The notes under the pieces are model-generated. The model made no database searches and had not been told where the DNA came from. It was given only the letters and a program-made list of their open reading frames with translations. The position numbers were made by a program, and so were the translations under genes. From positions 496,001-560,000 of the forward strand of contig NZ_JAGSPA010000003.1 of the NCBI RefSeq assembly GCF_019204005.1: a stretch of 64,000 bases of DNA, given 5' to 3'. The DNA is from Pacificimonas pallii (GTDB lineage Bacteria > Pseudomonadota > Alphaproteobacteria > Sphingomonadales > Sphingomonadaceae). This document shows positions 1 through 8,623 of the stretch, piece by piece. Positions within the stretch are counted from its first letter, which is position 1; each line of letters starts with the position of its first letter.

Positions 1-1
1 C

Positions 2-742
2 GATCCTGAAAATCCCGGCAGGACAAAGCTCATGAAAGGCATGGTCGATGCAAATGGCGTATATTCGCTTTATCACGACCGCGCCGCCATCGATGCGGGC
101 GCGCTTGCCAAGCGCGGCCTCGAAATCGCCTATGCGAAGGACGCCATCGAGCTGTTTTTCCTACAGATCCAGGGATCGGGTCGCCTGCGCCTGCCGGACG
201 GCGGCGTCATGCGCATCGGCTATGCCGACCAGAATGGCCGCGAATATGTCGGCATCGGCCGCCGTCTGAGGGAAATGGACGCCCTCGCACCGGGCGAAGC
301 CTCGATGCAGGGAATCATGCGCTGGCTGCGCGCCAATCCCGACCGGGGCCGGGCCCTGATGCACGAGAATAAAAGCTATATCTTCTTTCAGGAACTGACC
401 GGCGAAGGCCCGCTTGGCGCGATGGGAACGCCCGTCACGCCAGAGGTCAGCCTGGCCACCGATCCGCGCTATGTACCGCTTGGTGCGCCGGTGTTTCTGA
501 CCACGGAATATCTCAACGAATCGCGCGTCATGACGCCTTTCCAAAAGCTCATGGTGGCGCAGGATACCGGCGGGGCGATCAAGGGCACGAACCGCTTCGA
601 CCTGTTCTGGGGCGCAGGCGCACGCGCCCGCACGATCGCAGGCGGCCTCGCATCGAAGGGCAGCGCGGTGATCCTGATCCCCAATGTGTCCGCAAATCGG
701 CTGCGCAGCGAAATGCGCCTCGCGGCGCTGGACCTGCGCTGA
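2..742 (+). CDS. mltA: Membrane-bound lytic murein transglycosylase A, C-terminal part (cut by window edge)
   Basis: The frame is open from the window edge, so the N-terminus lies outside. MltA cleaves the glycan strands of peptidoglycan to 1,6-anhydromuropeptides in the periplasm. The visible part carries the FFLQIQGSGRL motif typical of the MltA domain and, near the C-terminus, the 3D domain AQDTGGAIKGTNRFDLFWG, whose Asp is the catalytic acid known from the family. The first in-frame ATG (32) is internal to the domain and is not a real start. The next gene begins 4 bases after the stop, so the two are probably one transcript. Identification is firm; only length and signal peptide are unknown. 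Confidence 0.93.
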   Translation, partial: DPENPGRTKLMKGMVDANGVYSLYHDRAAIDAGALAKRGLEIAYAKDAIELFFLQIQGSGRLRLPDGGVMRIGYADQNGREYVGIGRRLREMDALAPGEASMQGIMRWLRANPDRGRALMHENKSYIFFQELTGEGPLGAMGTPVTPEVSLATDPRYVPLGAPVFLTTEYLNESRVMTPFQKLMVAQDTGGAIKGTNRFDLFWGAGARARTIAGGLASKGSAVILIPNVSANRLRSEMRLAALDLR

Positions 743-746
743 ACCG

Positions 747-1268
747 GTGCCAAAGCGTCCGAAATCCCTGCCTGCGCAGGACCGGGCGCTGTGGGACCAG
801 GTCGCGAGTACGGTGCGCCCGCTCGGCGATAAGCCGGTGCCGGTGCACCATAGCTTCCCGCGGGTCGATATCCGTGAGCGCGCGCCCACGGCACCGACGC
901 TGCGGCCCAGCACTGTCCTCGCCGCCCCCGAACGCGCGTCGCTCGACGGCGGCTGGGACCGCCGCGTGCGCAAGGGGCAGATCGTTCCCGACCGCACGGT
1001 CGATCTGCATGGCCTCACCCGCGATGGTGCCTATGACGCGCTTGAACGCGCCATACACTGTGCCAGCCGCGACGGGGTCCGTACACTCCTCGTGATCACC
1101 GGCAAACCGCGCAGCCCGGCGGAGGCGCCGCGCGGGATCATCTCGAAAAGCCTGCCCGTCTGGCTGGAAACACCGCAGCTTCGTCCATTCGTCTCGGCGA
1201 CACGCCCCGCGCACGCCCGTCATGGCGGCAATGGCGCCGTCTACGTGGTGCTAAGGCGCGCGCGATAG
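747..1268 (+). CDS. Smr-domain protein
   Basis: A 173-residue protein with a C-terminal Smr (MutS2-like endonuclease) domain at about residues 80-172. The signature VDLHGLTRDGAYDAL, followed by LLVITGK, is seen; the more usual GKG is replaced by GKP. Family members are nucleases that act on branched DNA or on RNA at stalled ribosomes; the role of this small bacterial form is not settled. I place the start at GTG 747, four bases after the mltA stop, because the upstream in-frame ATG (684) lies inside mltA. The 3' end overlaps the convergent sodium-channel gene by 18 bases. The MltA-Smr order is common in alphaproteobacteria. Confidence 0.85.
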   Translation: MPKRPKSLPAQDRALWDQVASTVRPLGDKPVPVHHSFPRVDIRERAPTAPTLRPSTVLAAPERASLDGGWDRRVRKGQIVPDRTVDLHGLTRDGAYDALERAIHCASRDGVRTLLVITGKPRSPAEAPRGIISKSLPVWLETPQLRPFVSATRPAHARHGGNGAVYVVLRRAR

Positions 1269-2072
1269 CGACTGGCGGGCAACGTCGTCGCGCAGCGCCT
1301 GCATTTCGGTCCGCAGCAGGCGTACTTCCGACAGGATCGCGTCGCGTTCCGCGTGACTGGCTTCGTCCTGCGCCTCATGCATGGCATTCACGATAATGGC
1401 GATGAACAGGTTCAGGACGATGAAGGATGAAATAAGCACGAACGGAACGAAAAACAGCCACGCATAGGGATAAACGTCCATCATCGGACGCACAATGCCC
1501 ATCGACCAGCTTTCCAGCGTCATGATCTGAAACAGCGTGTAAAGCGACTCCCCCACGGTCCCGAACCACAATGGGAAACGTTCACCAAACAGATTCGTCG
1601 CCATCACTGCCGCGATATAAAAAATCAGCGTCAGGAGCAGGACGACCGTCCCCATGGCAGGAATGGCTGTGAACAGTCCCTGCACGACCTGCCGCATGCG
1701 CGGTACGACGGATATGATCCTGAGGGCGCGCAGGATACGCAGCGCGCGCAGCACCGAAAACCCGCCGCCCGCCGGGACATAGGCCACCGCGACGATGAGC
1801 AGATCGAAGACATTCCACCCGTCGCGGAAAAAGCGCGCGCGATAGGCGAAAAGCTTCAAAGCCAGCTCGGCGGTAAAGATCGCTATGGCGACCTTATCCA
1901 GAAAAACAATGAGTTCGCCGCCGAAGGCCATGACGTCCGGGTCGGTCTCAAGGCCGATCAGGATGGCATTGACGACGATCACCGTCATGATGAACCGGCG
2001 AAATGACGGCGCTTCCACCAACGTCTGGATTTTTCCCCGCCATGGGGCAGAGGCGGACCCGGGCACCTTCAC
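1251..2072 (-). CDS. Voltage-gated sodium channel, single-domain bacterial Nav (NaChBac/NavMs type)
   Basis: A 273-residue one-domain channel subunit expected to form a homotetramer in the inner membrane. Six membrane segments are visible. S4 carries arginines every third residue (109, 112, 115, 118, then 125 and 127), the voltage sensor. The pore loop has the selectivity filter TLESWSM (residues 185-191), identical as I recall to the filter of the crystallised Magnetococcus channel. After S6 comes a polar neck and a short coiled coil (about 240-265), as in this family. The start is GTG at 2072 (GTG at 2066 also possible). It begins 6 bases after sufA on the same strand and so may be read from the SUF transcript. 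The 3' end overlaps the Smr gene. Confidence 0.9.
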   Translation of the reverse strand: MKVPGSASAPWRGKIQTLVEAPSFRRFIMTVIVVNAILIGLETDPDVMAFGGELIVFLDKVAIAIFTAELALKLFAYRARFFRDGWNVFDLLIVAVAYVPAGGGFSVLRALRILRALRIISVVPRMRQVVQGLFTAIPAMGTVVLLLTLIFYIAAVMATNLFGERFPLWFGTVGESLYTLFQIMTLESWSMGIVRPMMDVYPYAWLFFVPFVLISSFIVLNLFIAIIVNAMHEAQDEASHAERDAILSEVRLLRTEMQALRDDVARQSLSRAP

Positions 2073-2078
2073 GCGCGG

Positions 2079-2435
2079 CTAGACCGTAAAGCTCTCGCCG
2101 CAGCCGCACATGCCCTTCGCGTTCGGATTTTCGAACGTAAATCCCGCCGTGAAATCGTCTTCCTGCCAGTCCATGCGGCTGCCGATCAGGTAAAGCAGCG
2201 ACGGGCCGTCCACATAAAGCGTGCCCGCAGGCGTCGTGACCGCTTCGTCACTGGCTTGGGGCGCGTCGACATAATCGATGGAATAGGCAAGGCCGGAACA
2301 GCCGCGGCGCGGCGTCGACAGGCGCACACCTGCCGTGCCCTCCGGCGCCGATGACATCAGCTCCTCGATGCGCGCGACGGCACGCGCGGTCAGCGAGATC
2401 GGCGCGGGGCGCTCTCTTGTCGCGGTGGCCATCAC
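2079..2435 (-). CDS. sufA: A-type iron-sulfur carrier, SufA/IscA/HesB family
   Basis: A 118-residue A-type carrier that takes newly built Fe-S clusters from the SufBCD scaffold to target proteins. The three conserved cysteines are present: one in RRGCSGLAY (about residue 46) and the C-terminal MCGCGESF pair. It is the last gene of the SUF operon. Translation can start at GTG 2435 or, one codon later, at ATG 2432; both overlap the sufT stop codon, so translational coupling is likely. Confidence 0.93.
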   Translation of the reverse strand: MMATATRERPAPISLTARAVARIEELMSSAPEGTAGVRLSTPRRGCSGLAYSIDYVDAPQASDEAVTTPAGTLYVDGPSLLYLIGSRMDWQEDDFTAGFTFENPNAKGMCGCGESFTV

Positions 2436-2944
2436 AGCATCCCCAGTTCAAGCTTGGCTTCGTCGGACATCTTGCCGGGATCCCACGGCGGATCAAAGGT
2501 CAGATTGACTTCGGCGGACCCGATTCCCGGTACCGCACCCGTGCGAATTTCAACCTCGGCGGGCATGCTTTCCGCCACGGGGCAATGCGGCGTGGTCAGG
2601 GTCATGGTGACCACCGCGTGATCGTCGACGATATCGACGCCGTAGATCAGGCCCAGATCATAGATATTCACCGGAATTTCCGGATCGTAAATCTCGCGCA
2701 GGGTCTCCACGACCTGCTCATAGAGCCTGCCAGCGGGGGCACCTTCATCCGGTGTGTTTGGGGATTCTTTCAGAAAGCCTTCCAGATAGTCCTTCCCGCG
2801 CGGCGCATCTTTCGCGTCGACGCCGAGCGGCTTCGCGTTTTCGGGGCCATCGAACGCGGAACTGCGGTTGCGGTTCGTCGACTGCAGCGCCGGGTCCATG
2901 AAGTCGTCAAGCGCTCCGGGGGCCATGGGTCTTTGCTGTGTCAT
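2432..2944 (-). CDS. sufT: SUF system Fe-S assembly protein SufT (DUF59/MIP18 domain)
   Basis: A 170-residue protein whose C-terminal half (about residues 70-165) is a DUF59 domain, shown by LREIYDPEIPVNIYDLGLIY and the cysteine in TTPHCPVAESMP. In other bacteria SufT helps mature Fe-S proteins under high demand. The N-terminal 65 residues are polar and low in structure. I set the start at ATG 2944, which overlaps the sufS stop (ATGA); the longer reading from 3073 lies inside sufS. It sits between sufS and sufA, the usual place in alphaproteobacterial SUF operons. Confidence 0.9.
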   Translation of the reverse strand: MTQQRPMAPGALDDFMDPALQSTNRNRSSAFDGPENAKPLGVDAKDAPRGKDYLEGFLKESPNTPDEGAPAGRLYEQVVETLREIYDPEIPVNIYDLGLIYGVDIVDDHAVVTMTLTTPHCPVAESMPAEVEIRTGAVPGIGSAEVNLTFDPPWDPGKMSDEAKLELGML

Positions 2945-4161
2945 CCGAAAATCCTCTGCACACGTTTCAGGCCATTCACCAGCTTCTCGACATCCTCCGC
3001 GCCCGAATAGACACCAAAGCTCGCCCGCGCCGTCGCGGGCACATCCAGATATTTCATCAGCGGCTGACAGCAATGATGTCCCGCGCGGATCGCGACCTGT
3101 TCCTCATCCAATATGGTGGCGATGTCGTGCGGATGCACCCCCTCCATGGCGAAACTGACGATACCCCTGCCGCCATCGGGACCGTATAGCGTCAGGGAGT
3201 TCATCGCGCGAAGTTCGTCCCGCGCCTGCGCCGCCAGCGCGCGCTCGTGATGATCGATCACGTCCAGGCCGATATTTTCGACATAATCGATGGCAATTGC
3301 CAAAGTGACGGCACCGACGATATGCGGCGTCCCCGCCTCGAACCGCCCCGGCGCGGGTGCCCAGGTCGACCCTTCGAAACCGACCTCTTCGATCATGGAC
3401 CCGCCGCCCTGCCAGGGCTGCATGCCATTAAGAACATCGCCCCGCGCCCACAGCACGCCAATACCCGTGGGGCCGTATAATTTATGTGCGGAAAACACAT
3501 AGAAATCAGCGTCCAGCGCCTGCACGTCAATCGCCAGACGCGGTGCCGCCTGACAGCCATCGACCAGCAGTTTCGCGCCCACGGCATGCGCCGCCTTCGC
3601 GATGCGCGTGACGTCCGCCACGCCGCCCAGCACGTTAGACACATGCGCCACCGCGACAAGTTTCGTGCGCTCGCCGATCAGGTTTTCCAGCGCGTCCACG
3701 TCGATCTGGTGGTCCGCCGTCAACGGCGCGACATCGATTTTCGCGCCTACACGCGCCGCCAGCAGCTGCCACGGCACGATGTTGCTGTGATGCTCCAGCG
3801 TCGTCAGCAGAATATGGTCACCCGCGCCGACATTTGCATTACCCCAGCTTTCGGCCACCAGGTTGATCGCTTCGGTGGCACCGCGCACGAACACGCATTC
3901 GCTCGGCCTGGCTGCGTTGATGAATGTCGCCACCCGCTCCCGCGCCGCCTCATAGCGCTCCGTCATGGTCGCACTGCGCGCATAGACGCCGCGATGGACG
4001 GTGGCATATTCCTCGCCATAGGCCCGCGCAATCGCGTCGATAACGACTTTTGGTTTCTGCGCCGTCGCCGCACTGTCCAGATAGGACCAGCCCGGTGCCA
4101 GTCCGGGAAAATCCGCACGCCAGTCCGGTGCCGATGACATGATCGGTACCTGCATGTTCAC
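2941..4161 (-). CDS. sufS: Cysteine desulfurase SufS
   Basis: A 406-residue class V aminotransferase-fold enzyme that frees sulfur from L-cysteine as a persulfide for Fe-S cluster assembly. The PLP lysine is K227 in SAHKLYG, and the catalytic cysteine is in the loop RAGHHCCQPLM (C364, with a second Cys beside it). Length and motifs fit group II desulfurases. The start ATG 4161 overlaps the sufD stop codon by four bases (ATGA), so the two are coupled. No SufE or SufU partner gene is seen in this window. Confidence 0.95.
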   Translation of the reverse strand: MNMQVPIMSSAPDWRADFPGLAPGWSYLDSAATAQKPKVVIDAIARAYGEEYATVHRGVYARSATMTERYEAARERVATFINAARPSECVFVRGATEAINLVAESWGNANVGAGDHILLTTLEHHSNIVPWQLLAARVGAKIDVAPLTADHQIDVDALENLIGERTKLVAVAHVSNVLGGVADVTRIAKAAHAVGAKLLVDGCQAAPRLAIDVQALDADFYVFSAHKLYGPTGIGVLWARGDVLNGMQPWQGGGSMIEEVGFEGSTWAPAPGRFEAGTPHIVGAVTLAIAIDYVENIGLDVIDHHERALAAQARDELRAMNSLTLYGPDGGRGIVSFAMEGVHPHDIATILDEEQVAIRAGHHCCQPLMKYLDVPATARASFGVYSGAEDVEKLVNGLKRVQRIFG

Positions 4162-5266
4162 CGCACAGCCTCCAAGGCGGCGCGCGCATCATTGCCGAGG
4201 AGGTCACGCAGTTCGGCATTCTCCACCGCCTCGAACGCGTCGGCGACAAACGCTTCCGTCAGCAGCGTTTTTGCGGCATCCTCCGGCACGCCGCGGCTTG
4301 CCAGATAAAACAGTGCGTTTCTGTCCAGCTCGCCCACCGTCGCCCCGTGCGCGCACTTCACGTCATCCGCGAAGATCTCGAGTTCCGGCTTGGCATTCAC
4401 CGTCGCCGTCCGGTCGAGAAGCAGCGCCTTTATGTCTTCATTGGCGTCGGTTCGCTGCGCGCCCCGCGCGACTTCGATACGGCCGGCGAAGCTGGCCTGC
4501 GCCTTGTTCGCAGCGACGGCACGCCAGGTCTGGCCGCTCGTCCCGCCAACGCCTTCGTGGCGGACGCGGCCGACAATATCCAGGATCTGCCGCCCGCCGC
4601 CGACCATCGTGCCGTCGACGCGCGCATCGGCGTCATCGCCAAGCACCAGCGCATATTCGCTGCGGGCGGAGGCCACCGAGCCTAGCATGCTCACGCTGCC
4701 ATAATGCGCCGCCGTGCCGACAGTGCCCGCGACGCTCTCCGTCCAGACGCCGCCGTCCTGCAGCACGCGAACCGCACGGCGAATGCGCCCGCCCTCACCT
4801 GCGGATGCCGTCACAGCGACGTTCGTCCAGCAATCGCCGCCGCCGACATAGGTCTCGATAACCCGCATCGTCTCACCAGCCGGACAATCGTAGACAAGGT
4901 CCAGATGCGCCTGCCCGCCACTTGCAAAATGAATGATATGCAACCGCTCGCCGGGCTTTGCCGTGACGGCCACCGTGCGGTGCGCCCGCGCCAGTTTCCC
5001 CAGCAGCCCGTGGCCGTCCACATCTGCGGCCATGGCCGTCTTCACATAGCCCGGTGTCGACCCCTGCTCGACATAACGCCCGTCGACAAAGATCAGCAGC
5101 GGCCCGTCATGTTCTGGAACCATCCACGGGCGAAGGTCGGGCGCGGCATCGTTCGCAGGCCGCGTCGGCGCAGATGTCAGCGCGGTTTCGATGGCGCTCA
5201 GGTCCGACCAGCGCCAGTCTTCATGCCGGGTCGGCAGGCCGATATCGTCAAGGCGCGCAGGCAGGT

Positions 5267-5270
<4 letters not shown>
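4158..5270 (-). CDS. sufD: Fe-S cluster assembly scaffold subunit SufD
   Basis: A 370-residue SufB/SufD-family protein. SufD pairs with SufB and the ATPase SufC to form the SufBC2D scaffold in the cytoplasm. The C-terminal part shows the family signature (LEIFADDVKCAHGATVG and LFYLASRGVPEDAA). The start ATG overlaps the stop of sufC by four bases. The N-terminal third is weakly conserved, as usual for SufD. Confidence 0.93.
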
Positions 5271-6006
<736 letters not shown>

Positions 6007-6007
<1 letters not shown>

Positions 6008-6185
6008 TAAGAATCTTCATCACTTATATTGGTTGCAGTGGACAGTTTTGCGCGATCCTCATCTGACATCTTCAATCGAAACCGCCCGTCCGGTAACTCT
6101 TCATCACCACAATCGCGTCGAAGGCTTTCGCCATTCGTTGAACCTGTTCCACCATCGCTTGATCGTCCGTAACTATTTCTGTCAC
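6007..6185 (-). pseudogene. Small unknown orf between sufB and sufC, apparently frame-broken
   Basis: This 179-base stretch is framed by coupled start and stop signals but not by one open frame. A GTG at 6185 overlaps the sufB stop (GTGA) and opens a 37-residue frame (ends 6072) beginning [19 protein letters not shown] second frame ends at TAA 6007, overlapping the sufC ATG, and reads ELPDGRFRLKMSDEDRAKLS. Joining them takes a -1 shift at about 6080-6110 and would give a protein of about 60 residues. I do not recognise it. It could be a small gene broken by a one-base change, a sequencing error, or two chance frames. No classic slippery heptamer is seen. Confidence 0.4.
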
Positions 6186-7645
6186 CCCACCGCCCCCTCA
6201 AGCGAAATGCCGAGCAGTTTCTGCGCTTCCACGGCAAATTCCATCGGCAGCTGCTGCAACACGTCCTTCGCAAAGCCGTTGACGATCAGCGCCACGGCTT
6301 CTTCCTCGTCGAGGCCGCGCGACTGGGCGTAGAACATCTGATCGTCGCTGATCTTGCTGGTCGTGGCTTCATGCTCGATCTGCGCGGACGGGTTTTTCAC
6401 CTCGATATAGGGGACGGTGTGGGCGCCCGACTCCGACCCCAGGAGCAGGCTGTCGCATTGGGTGAAGTTACGCACATTCTCCGCCGATGGCCCCACGCGA
6501 ACCAGGCCGCGATAGGTATTGTCCGATTTCCCGGCGCTGATGCCCTTCGAAATGATCGTCGAACGGCTGTTCTTGCCGAGGTGGATCATTTTCGTGCCGG
6601 TGTCGGCCTGCTGATGATTATTGGTCAGCGCGACGGAGTAGAACTCGCCGACGGAGCTTTCGCCCGCCAGCACGCAACTGGGATATTTCCACGTCACCGC
6701 ACTGCCGGTTTCCACCTGCGTCCACGAAATCTTCGACCGGTCGCCTTTGCAATGGCCGCGTTTGGTGACGAAATTATAGATGCCGCCGACGCCGTTCTCG
6801 TCGCCCGGATACCAGTTCTGAACGGTGGAATATTTAATCTCCGCATCATCCAGCGCGATCAGTTCCACGACCGCCGCGTGCAGCTGATTCTCGTCGCGCA
6901 TCGGCGCGGTGCAGCCCTCCAGATAGCTGACATAACTGCCCTTGTCGGCGACGATCAGCGTGCGTTCGAACTGGCCGGTATTTTCCGCGTTGATGCGGAA
7001 ATAGGTCGACAGTTCCATCGGGCAGCGGACGCCCTCCGGAATGTAGACGAACGTGCCGTCCGAAAAGACCGCGCAGTTGAGCGTTGCGAAGAAATTGTCA
7101 CGCATCGGGACCACGCTGCCCAGATGCTTGCGCACCAAATCGGGATATTCCTTGATGGCCTCGCTGATCGACAGAAAGATGACGCCCGCCTTTGACAGTT
7201 CCTCGCGGAACGTCGTCGCCACCGACACCGAATCGAACACGGCATCGACGGCGACCTTGCGGGCACCCTCGACATTGGCGAGGACCTTCTGCTCCTCAAT
7301 GGGAATGCCGAGCTTCTTATAGGTGTCGAGAATGGCCGGATCGAGTTCGTCCAGGCTGCCGATGGTCGGTTTCTTCTTCGGCTCGGCGTAATAATAGGCG
7401 TCCTGATAATCGATCGGATCGATCTTCAGCTTCGCCCAGTTGGGGCTTTCCATCTTTTCCCAGATGCGGAACGCCTTCAGCCGCCAGTCGAGCATCCATT
7501 CGGGCTCGCCCTTCTTCGCGGAAATATAGCGCACCGTCTCCTCGGTCAGGCCTTTCTTGGCCATTTCCGATTCCACGTCCGATGAGAAACCCCATTTATA
7601 CTTGGACGCTTCTTCGGCAATCGCGATGGTTTCGGTCGTGGCCAT
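6182..7645 (-). CDS. sufB: Fe-S cluster assembly scaffold subunit SufB
   Basis: A 487-residue SufB, the subunit on which the cluster is built together with SufC and SufD. Typical motifs are [35 protein letters not shown] (from about residue 225), [17 protein letters not shown] and the C-terminal ARGLDEEEA-like [17 protein letters not shown]. The start at ATG 7645 overlaps the rrf2 stop by one base (TGATG). It is the first structural gene after the regulator, as in most alphaproteobacteria. Confidence 0.96.
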   Translation of the reverse strand: MATTETIAIAEEASKYKWGFSSDVESEMAKKGLTEETVRYISAKKGEPEWMLDWRLKAFRIWEKMESPNWAKLKIDPIDYQDAYYYAEPKKKPTIGSLDELDPAILDTYKKLGIPIEEQKVLANVEGARKVAVDAVFDSVSVATTFREELSKAGVIFLSISEAIKEYPDLVRKHLGSVVPMRDNFFATLNCAVFSDGTFVYIPEGVRCPMELSTYFRINAENTGQFERTLIVADKGSYVSYLEGCTAPMRDENQLHAAVVELIALDDAEIKYSTVQNWYPGDENGVGGIYNFVTKRGHCKGDRSKISWTQVETGSAVTWKYPSCVLAGESSVGEFYSVALTNNHQQADTGTKMIHLGKNSRSTIISKGISAGKSDNTYRGLVRVGPSAENVRNFTQCDSLLLGSESGAHTVPYIEVKNPSAQIEHEATTSKISDDQMFYAQSRGLDEEEAVALIVNGFAKDVLQQLPMEFAVEAQKLLGISLEGAVG

Positions 7646-8064
7646 CAGGCGGGTTCCTTGATCTCTAATTTCATGAGGTCGGCGAGCGACACGTCATCGA
7701 ACGCGCTGCGTACCTTCTGGTTGATGATGGTCCAGTGCGGCCGCACATTGCACGACACGCCGATGGCGCAGTCGCCCGCGCCGTCATGCAGGCATTGGGT
7801 CAGGCCGATCGGGCCGTCAACCGCTTCGACAATCTCGGTCAGGCGGATGTCGGATGCGGGCCGTGACAGTGCCGCGCCGCCGCTTGCCCCGCGCGTCGAA
7901 TCGAGCAGTCCGGCACGTGTCAGCGTCGCGGTTAGCTTGGCGGCCGTCGGGGCCGGTATGCCTGTCTGCTCCGACAGCGCACCGGCGCTCATCCGCTCTG
8001 GCGCGGACGCCAGGCGGACCATCGCCACAACGGCATAATCAGCAAGATTAGACAGACGAATCAT
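7645..8064 (-). CDS. Rrf2-family transcriptional regulator of the SUF operon
   Basis: A 139-residue Rrf2/IscR-like regulator with an N-terminal winged helix ([13 protein letters not shown], then [19 protein letters not shown]) and three cysteines (C91, C99, C105) in the arrangement that binds an Fe-S cluster in IscR. It likely senses Fe-S status and controls its own operon. I use ATG 8064; a TTG one codon earlier is possible. An inverted repeat lies 5 bases upstream and overlaps the expected transcription start, which fits autorepression. Confidence 0.9.
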   Translation of the reverse strand: MIRLSNLADYAVVAMVRLASAPERMSAGALSEQTGIPAPTAAKLTATLTRAGLLDSTRGASGGAALSRPASDIRLTEIVEAVDGPIGLTQCLHDGAGDCAIGVSCNVRPHWTIINQKVRSAFDDVSLADLMKLEIKEPA

Positions 8065-8069
8065 CAATT

Positions 8070-8086
8070 CGGACCTTTTCAGTCCG
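8070..8086 (-). promoter_or_regulatory. Candidate Rrf2/IscR operator of the SUF operon
   Basis: Read on the minus strand this is CGGACTGAAAAGGTCCG, an inverted repeat with 5-base arms. It resembles the E. coli IscR type 1 core (GACT, purine, three A/T, then AGTC), with GACT, the purine and the A/T triplet matched and GGTC in place of AGTC. It lies between the likely -10 and the rrf2 start codon, a good place for repression. Inference from sequence only. Confidence 0.55.
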
Positions 8087-8087
8087 C

Positions 8088-8118
8088 TTTATATGATGGC
8101 AATGCCGCTGACGTTCAA
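8088..8118 (-). promoter_or_regulatory. Candidate promoter of the rrf2-suf operon
   Basis: On the minus strand TTGAAC (8118-8113) and TATAAA (8093-8088) are 19 bases apart; reading the -10 as ATATAA gives 18. A start near 8081 would leave a leader of only about 17 bases and would place the inverted repeat 8070-8086 over the start site. Confidence 0.4.
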
Positions 8119-8230
8119 GCGGCCAGTCGCCGCAGGCGCGCGTCCCGCACGCCGTCAGGTTATTTCAGGTGCGTCATCACTATTGGGTATGACAGGACAT
8201 CCCGCAGGCCGAAAAAGAAACTTATCGGGG

Positions 8231-8273
8231 TGTGACCCTGATCACACCGGCCTCGCGCCTGATGGCATATAAG
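8231..8273 (+). promoter_or_regulatory. Perfect CRP-type site with a -10 element at class II spacing
   Basis: TGTGACCCTGATCACA at 8231-8246 is an exact match to the E. coli CRP core consensus TGTGA-N6-TCACA. On the plus strand TATAAG (8268-8273) would set transcription start near 8280, so the site centre would lie at -41.5, the position of class II CRP promoters. The downstream stretch has no gene but ends in an intrinsic terminator. The site could also act on the divergent suf operon, about 165 bases away. Confidence 0.5.
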
Positions 8274-8279
8274 CGTCGA

Positions 8280-8536
8280 TGAATAACGGGAGAGACAAAA
8301 AATAGCCGACGATCCAGGGGCATTCCATCCTGCACCGGAATGACCATGACCTGAAAAACGCAACAATGTCGGATTCGTACAATATCCGATGGTCGATGGC
8401 ACTTATACGCAAGAACACTCTGGATCGTCGGTGGGTACGCGAATACGCAACTCGCACGTCACGCAAGCATCATACAAAGCCTGCGATCCAGATACGCACG
8501 GGACGGGAAATAGGTTTCCTGTTCCGTGCGTTTTTT
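8280..8536 (+). ncRNA. Candidate small RNA ending in an intrinsic terminator
   Basis: No protein gene lies between the rrf2 start (8064) and the AraC gene (8624), yet the interval ends in a strong plus-strand terminator, so some transcript must begin in it. Several helices can form: 8321-8326 with 8337-8342, 8368-8374 with 8384-8390, and a 9-base closing stem TCTGGATCG (8419-8427) with CGATCCAGA (8484-8492), followed directly by the terminator hairpin. The 5' end is set only by the CRP-type promoter guess. Open frames here are short and not protein-like. I recognise no known RNA family. Confidence 0.45.
8494..8536 (+). terminator. Strong intrinsic terminator (plus strand)
   Basis: The arms 8494-8510 and 8515-8531 pair over 17 positions with two G-U wobbles and a four-base loop (TAGG), followed by six T (8531-8536). 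There is no T-run on the other strand, so it works in one direction. It lies about 90 bases upstream of the AraC gene and has no gene behind it. Confidence 0.8.
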
Positions 8537-8562
8537 CTGAACAGGTCGTAATTATAGACCCG

Positions 8563-8587
8563 ATTCACAAATGCAAGGTTTGTGAAT
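8563..8587 (+). promoter_or_regulatory. Inverted repeat upstream of the AraC-type regulator
   Basis: ATTCACAAA (8563-8571) and TTTGTGAAT (8579-8587) form a perfect 9-base inverted repeat around 7 bases, 36 bases before the regulator's start codon. No T-run follows, so it is more likely an operator than a terminator; binding of the AraC-type protein itself is one possibility. Confidence 0.45.
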
Positions 8588-8623
8588 TTACGCTATGCTC
8601 CCTGCCGGGGCGGGGAGTGGCTT

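Noticed and set aside
8160-8402. An 80-codon minus-strand frame upstream of the suf operon
   Set aside because: No ribosome site or family pattern; the interval has hairpins and a terminator on the other strand, so it reads better as non-coding.
8366-8551. A 61-codon plus-strand frame that covers the terminator hairpin
   Set aside because: It runs through the terminator stem and has no conserved look; a coding gene would not normally contain its own strong terminator.
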